A stretch of 64,000 nt of DNA, taken from positions 2,110,001-2,174,000 of the forward strand of contig NZ_OY760916.1 in assembly GCF_963664075.1 (NCBI RefSeq), given 5' to 3'. The notes below the pieces were generated by a model. It saw only the letters and a list, made by a program, of their open reading frames with translations. It did no database searches and was not told the DNA's origin. A program made the position numbers and the translations under genes. Origin of the DNA: an uncultured Desulfobulbus sp. GTDB lineage: Bacteria > Desulfobacterota > Desulfobulbia > Desulfobulbales > Desulfobulbaceae. Of the stretch, positions 60,919 through 64,000 are shown piece after piece (positions within the stretch are counted from its first letter, which is position 1; every line of letters starts with the position of its first letter).

Positions 60919-60951
60919 AAACAGCCATCCAGCCTTGTTCTGGATGGCTGT
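60919..60951. terminator. terminator between dctP copy 2 and the lipoprotein gene
   Basis: ACAGCCATCCAG (60921-60932) and CTGGATGGCTGT (60940-60951) form a perfect 12-bp stem with a 7-base loop. The T-run is on the minus strand (AAAAA at 60916-60920), so it ends the lipoprotein transcript best; the strong stem may also stop the TRAP transcript. Confidence 0.85.
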
Positions 60952-60980
60952 CCTTCCCATGCATAAACGATATTTTTCCT

Positions 60981-61487
60981 TTACTCTCGCCCCATAAACA
61001 AACCATCATCGCGCTCTTCCCCACAGACCATGCCGCCAACCGTATGAGGTTGGCAGATCTCGAGGACACCGGGTTCGGGCATATACACGCTGTTCAGCTC
61101 ATTCTGAGAGTACCAGTAACCAACCAGCGTACCATCGGGAGCATAAATGTATCCTGCCCGATAGGAACAACTGCCATACATTTCCTGTGAATATGCTTGT
61201 AACCACCCCGCCATTCGTTTTGACGTCATCGTAACCTGAGCCCAGGCACGGCTTCGCAATTGAAACCTGTCATCCAGCGCGATAAAGGAATCCGGAGCAG
61301 TTATGGAACCAAGGTAATAGTAGTTATGCCCAGAAAAGAGTTCCCCGTTTTCGATGGTCTTGAGAACATCCTGTTGTTCAAGCCACTGTCCTTTGGGCAC
61401 TGTCGCACTTTGTTGAGCACAGCCTACAAACAGGACTAAGCACGAGCAAAAAAACAGCATGGTAAGCAAAAGCCCAGCTTTATGCAT
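60981..61487 (-). CDS. lipoprotein of unknown function
   Basis: A 168-residue predicted lipoprotein. From the ATG at 61487 (after GGAGAG) the signal reads MHKAGLLLTMLFFCSCLVLF then VGC, giving lipobox FVGC. The mature part has an aromatic-rich, beta-looking sequence (GHNYYYLGSITAPDSFIALD, YRAGYIYAPDGTLVGYWYSQ) and several cysteines that could form disulfides. I do not recognise a domain with confidence. It is convergent with the first TRAP operon and divergent from the second. Confidence 0.75.
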   Translation of the reverse strand: MHKAGLLLTMLFFCSCLVLFVGCAQQSATVPKGQWLEQQDVLKTIENGELFSGHNYYYLGSITAPDSFIALDDRFQLRSRAWAQVTMTSKRMAGWLQAYSQEMYGSCSYRAGYIYAPDGTLVGYWYSQNELNSVYMPEPGVLEICQPHTVGGMVCGEERDDGLFMGRE

Positions 61488-61931
61488 GGCATCTCTCCGC
61501 AAAAAAGACACGAAATCCACTCCAACAATCTTTTTTTGTTCTAACCGGCAAAATAACAACGGTTAAAGTACAGCTCTTCATTTCTCTCAACAGGCGTTGC
61601 AACTGCATGCCTAATCAATGCACCATTAAAGAAATTAGTAATGAGTCTTCCAGGGAACCACAAGGTTGAAAACCAGATTCAACAAGTATAATTAGGCGAT
61701 GAGTCGAAACTCCTCACTGTGCCCCCCACAATAAGGTTCTGGTGTGCTAGGATACATCAGGACGTGAAAATTGATGAATTCGTAAATAGTCAGAAGCCGA
61801 GAAATCACACATCGTCAAATCAGTAGTTTACGAAGATAGGAACGTCGATCTTGGGGATTTTTACGAGAACGATAAAATTCATGGTTACCTATTGACCTTC
61901 TAAGACTGATCTTCTATCATCGGTCGCCACG
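61488..61931. other. intergenic region upstream of the second TRAP operon
   Basis: About 440 bp without a recognised gene between the minus-strand lipoprotein and the plus-strand dctP. Open frames are short and lack ribosome-binding sites. No tRNA or repeat was seen. The right end leads into a possible sigma-54 promoter at 61932-61947. Confidence 0.5.
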
Positions 61932-61947
61932 TGGTCTGCGTTGTGCA
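61932..61947 (+). promoter_or_regulatory. possible sigma-54 (-24/-12) promoter for the second TRAP operon
   Basis: TGG (61932-61934), ten bases, then GC (61945-61946) followed by A gives the invariant GG-N10-GC spacing of a sigma-54 promoter. The remaining positions fit the consensus only partly (TGGTCT...GTGCA). It lies about 75 bp before the dctP start. TRAP and Dct systems are often sigma-54 controlled, which makes it plausible but unproven. Confidence 0.35.
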
Positions 61948-62021
61948 TGTTTTATGGGCATCTTGAAAAATCTAATTATTCATGACACCCTTATATTTTG
62001 GAGGAAAAAGGAGGATATTTT

Positions 62022-63053
62022 ATGTTGAAACGGACACTCGTTTTTGCGCTGGCTCTTGGCGTGCTCATGTGTATGCCCGCATTTTCTGATGCGGCTGGCA
62101 AATACAAAAAAGAATACAAGATGAGCGTGGTTGTCGGTCCGAAACTCCCCTGGGGGCAGGGAGCGACAAAATTTGCCGATCTGGTGCGAGAGCGCACTGA
62201 TGGCCGCATTAACATCAAGGTATACACCTCGTCCTCACTGATGGCGGGCAAACAAACCAATGAGTTTCTGATCCATCGCCGTGGGGTGGCAGAGTTCTGC
62301 TTTGCTTCCACCATTAACTGGTCGACCACCATCAAGGAACTTAATCTTTTTAACCTGCCTTTCCTTTTTCCAGATTATAAAGCCCTTGATGCCGTAACTC
62401 AGGGAGAAATCGGTGACGAGATTGGCGATTTGCTCCACAAAAAAGGCGTAACCCTGCTTGGCTGGGGAGAAAACGGCTTCCGCGCTCTCACAAATTCCAA
62501 GGGGCCGGTTGCCAAACCCGCCGACCTGGAAGGCATGAAAATTCGTGTGGTCGGCACCCCGATCTTCATCGACACCATGACCGCCTTAGGCGCCAACCCG
62601 GTGAACATGAACTGGGGTGATGCCCAGGTTGCCTTTCAGCAGGGTGTTGTAGACGGTCAGGAAAATCCGGTGGTAGCCATCGAGATTCCTGTGAAAATCT
62701 GGCAATTTCACAAGTATGCGACCATCTGGCGCTATGTGATCGACCCGCTCATGTTCACCGTGAACAACAAGGTCCTGGCAAGCTTTACCCCAGAAGATCA
62801 GCAAATCATTCGCCAAGCCGCGATTGAGGCTGGCGAGTGGCAGCGAGCACTGGTCCGCAAGGGGTTGATTGCCCCCGATCTCAGCGCTCTTGACACCATG
62901 CGTGAAAACGGAATGGAAGTCGTCGTGCTTGATCCGGAAGCTCGTAAGGCATTTCGCGCAAAAACCGCCTCTGTGTATGAAAAATGGATCCCCACTGTCG
63001 GTGCGGAGCTGGTCGAAAAAGCTGAAAAAGCCATCGCGGCATCACAAAAGTAG
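62022..63053 (+). CDS. TRAP transporter substrate-binding protein (DctP), second system
   Basis: A 343-residue periplasmic binding protein of the classic DctP type. The signal peptide (KRTLVFALALGVLMCMPAFS) is cut near residue 25. Then come GPKLPWGQGATKFADLVRER, LNLFNLPFLFPDYKALD, the ligand-site segment ADLEGMKIRVVGTPIFIDTM and NMNWGDAQVAFQQGVVDGQE. I use the ATG at 62022, preceded by GGAGG, not the upstream in-frame ATG at 61998. It differs clearly from the two DctP proteins of the first system and is closer to C4-dicarboxylate binders. It starts a dctPQM operon. Confidence 0.94.
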   Translation: MLKRTLVFALALGVLMCMPAFSDAAGKYKKEYKMSVVVGPKLPWGQGATKFADLVRERTDGRINIKVYTSSSLMAGKQTNEFLIHRRGVAEFCFASTINWSTTIKELNLFNLPFLFPDYKALDAVTQGEIGDEIGDLLHKKGVTLLGWGENGFRALTNSKGPVAKPADLEGMKIRVVGTPIFIDTMTALGANPVNMNWGDAQVAFQQGVVDGQENPVVAIEIPVKIWQFHKYATIWRYVIDPLMFTVNNKVLASFTPEDQQIIRQAAIEAGEWQRALVRKGLIAPDLSALDTMRENGMEVVVLDPEARKAFRAKTASVYEKWIPTVGAELVEKAEKAIAASQK

Positions 63054-63061
63054 GATCACAC

Positions 63062-63532
63062 ATGTCTGTTCGCTGGATCGCCGGGCACCTTGAAGAGGTG
63101 CTCGGCGCCGCTTTACTGGCTGGCATGGCCTTTTTGGCCCTGGCCAATGTCATAACCCGGTATATCTTTCATTATCCCCTGGCCTTTACTGAAGAACTTG
63201 AGATCAATGCACTTGTCTGGCTGACTCTCTTTGGAACCAGTTTGGCTTTCAGACGGGGGCATCACCTGCGGATGCTTTTTTTCCAGGACAAACTCCCACC
63301 AAAACTCCGTTTCTGGCTCACTCAACTGTTACAGTTGGCAGGAATAGGCCTCTTTGCCACCCTGGGGTATCTGGGGTATTTGCAGCTGGTCGACGAATAT
63401 GTTTTGGAAATTACCTCCGAATCTCTCAATCTTCCCCAATGGATCTATACGCTCTGTATTCCCGTTGGTTGCACCATGATTGTTCTCCGTATTATTGAAG
63501 TCGTCGTCCGCGATGTAAGGGGGATGCGCTGA
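63062..63532 (+). CDS. TRAP transporter small membrane subunit (DctQ), second system
   Basis: A 156-residue membrane protein with four helices. The signature region reads VITRYIFHYPLAFTEELEIN then LVWLTLFGTSLAFRRGHHLR. It starts 8 bp after dctP, and its stop shares a base overlap with the dctM start (TGATG). Function as for other DctQ subunits: partner of DctM in ion-driven solute import. Confidence 0.93.
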   Translation: MSVRWIAGHLEEVLGAALLAGMAFLALANVITRYIFHYPLAFTEELEINALVWLTLFGTSLAFRRGHHLRMLFFQDKLPPKLRFWLTQLLQLAGIGLFATLGYLGYLQLVDEYVLEITSESLNLPQWIYTLCIPVGCTMIVLRIIEVVVRDVRGMR

Positions 63533-64000
63533 TGGGTCTTGGTTTATTTTTAGGTTTCTTCGCTCTTCTCATACTTGGAGCCCCCATTGCCCTGGCCATT
63601 GGCATCCCCAGTTTTGCTGTTATCTGGGGTGCTGATCTCGGAGTACCGGTCATCTCTCCCAATTTTTTTGCCGGAATTGCCAAATTTCCCCTGCTGGCTA
63701 TCCCTCTCTTTATTCTGGCTGGTTTCATTCTTGAACGCTGCGATATTTCTCGCCGCATTATTCATTTTGCCAATCTTTTGGTGGGCCAGCGCAAAGGGGG
63801 ACTGGCCATCGTCGCCATTGGGGTCTGTGTCTTTTTTGGTGGCGTCTCCGGCTCAGGTCCGGCTGATGCGGCGGCAATAGGTGCTATCCTGATCCCGGCT
63901 ATGTATTCCCAGGGATACAGCAAAAGCTATAGTGCTGCCTTGATTGCAGCGGCGGGCTCAACGGCGATCATCGTGCCTCCATCGATTGCCCTTATTATCT
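63532..64000 (+). CDS. TRAP transporter large permease subunit (DctM), second system, truncated by window
   Basis: The first 156 codons are visible, starting MGLGLFLGFFALLILGAPIA. Motifs match DctM: FPLLAIPLFILAGFILERCD, AIGVCVFFGGVSGSGPADAA and AAAGSTAIIVPPSIALII, after which the window ends. It overlaps the dctQ stop. The missing C-terminal two thirds lie beyond 64000; nothing suggests a broken gene. Confidence 0.93.
   Translation, partial: MGLGLFLGFFALLILGAPIALAIGIPSFAVIWGADLGVPVISPNFFAGIAKFPLLAIPLFILAGFILERCDISRRIIHFANLLVGQRKGGLAIVAIGVCVFFGGVSGSGPADAAAIGAILIPAMYSQGYSKSYSAALIAAAGSTAIIVPPSIALII

Noticed and set aside
1-64000. CRISPR arrays, insertion sequences, prophage, tRNA or rRNA genes
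   Set aside because: No regularly spaced repeats, transposase or integrase frames, or cloverleaf-like sequences were recognised in the window.

Overview
The window looks like chromosomal DNA of a Gram-negative anaerobe or facultative anaerobe with about 50% G+C. The best guess is a Desulfobulbales/Desulfobulbota-type 'deltaproteobacterium'. This rests on the mix of families (LpxA/LpxD/LpxI outer-membrane lipid synthesis, FeoAABC with an LbtU-type porin, TRAP transporters, long HflX, a molybdoenzyme-linked complex I) and on recalled resemblance of the HflX N-terminus to that group. No database search was possible. No rRNA, tRNA, CRISPR, phage or insertion sequence was recognised.

Layout. 1-5453 (minus): a molybdopterin oxidoreductase and a four-cluster ferredoxin lead directly into nuoA-B-C-D and the start of nuoH. 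No nuoE, nuoF or nuoG lies between nuoD and nuoH. 6055-11340 (plus): a ferrous-iron operon (feoA, feoA, feoB, feoC), an LbtU-like outer-membrane porin and a flavodoxin. 11378-12040: a stand-alone HD-GYP protein. 12164-30379: an efflux island with an EmrAB-type MFS pump, a divergent GAF/sigma-54 activator, an MFP-RND pump, a cytosolic histidine kinase with a FIST sensor protein, and a complete acrA-acrB-oprM-tetR operon whose promoter spacer is a palindromic operator.

30571-41911: housekeeping genes. These are glmS (minus), pyrE followed by a 56-residue zinc-ribbon protein and a zinc-ribbon/PilZ protein (plus), then hflX, asnS, lpxI, lpxA, fabZ, lpxD and a NamZ-like DUF1343 protein (minus). 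hflX appears to start at AUA. 42231-49251: a small outer-membrane barrel, a DUF2332 protein, and an ECF-sigma locus. That locus comprises a sigma factor with a premature amber codon, an anti-sigma factor with an E-set/glycogen-binding-like domain broken by a one-base shift in a C6 run, an E-set lipoprotein and an exported Gly/His-tailed protein. A two-component system and a YqaA-like membrane protein follow.

49270-56272 (minus): mtgA with a 14-bp perfect inverted repeat inside its 5' coding region, a GldA/GldFG-fusion/DUF4340 ABC system and an EamA transporter. 56612-64000: two TRAP systems. The first has two closely similar DctP binding proteins, one on each side of a single DctQM pair. The second (DctPQM) is cut by the window edge; a lipoprotein gene lies between them.

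Most notable: (i) the anchorless, apparently cytoplasmic Psr/Phs-like molybdoenzyme plus ferredoxin in front of a complex I lacking its NADH module at the usual place; (ii) the ECF/anti-sigma locus with two independent lesions and carbohydrate-binding-like folds on both sides of the membrane; (iii) the AUA start of hflX.
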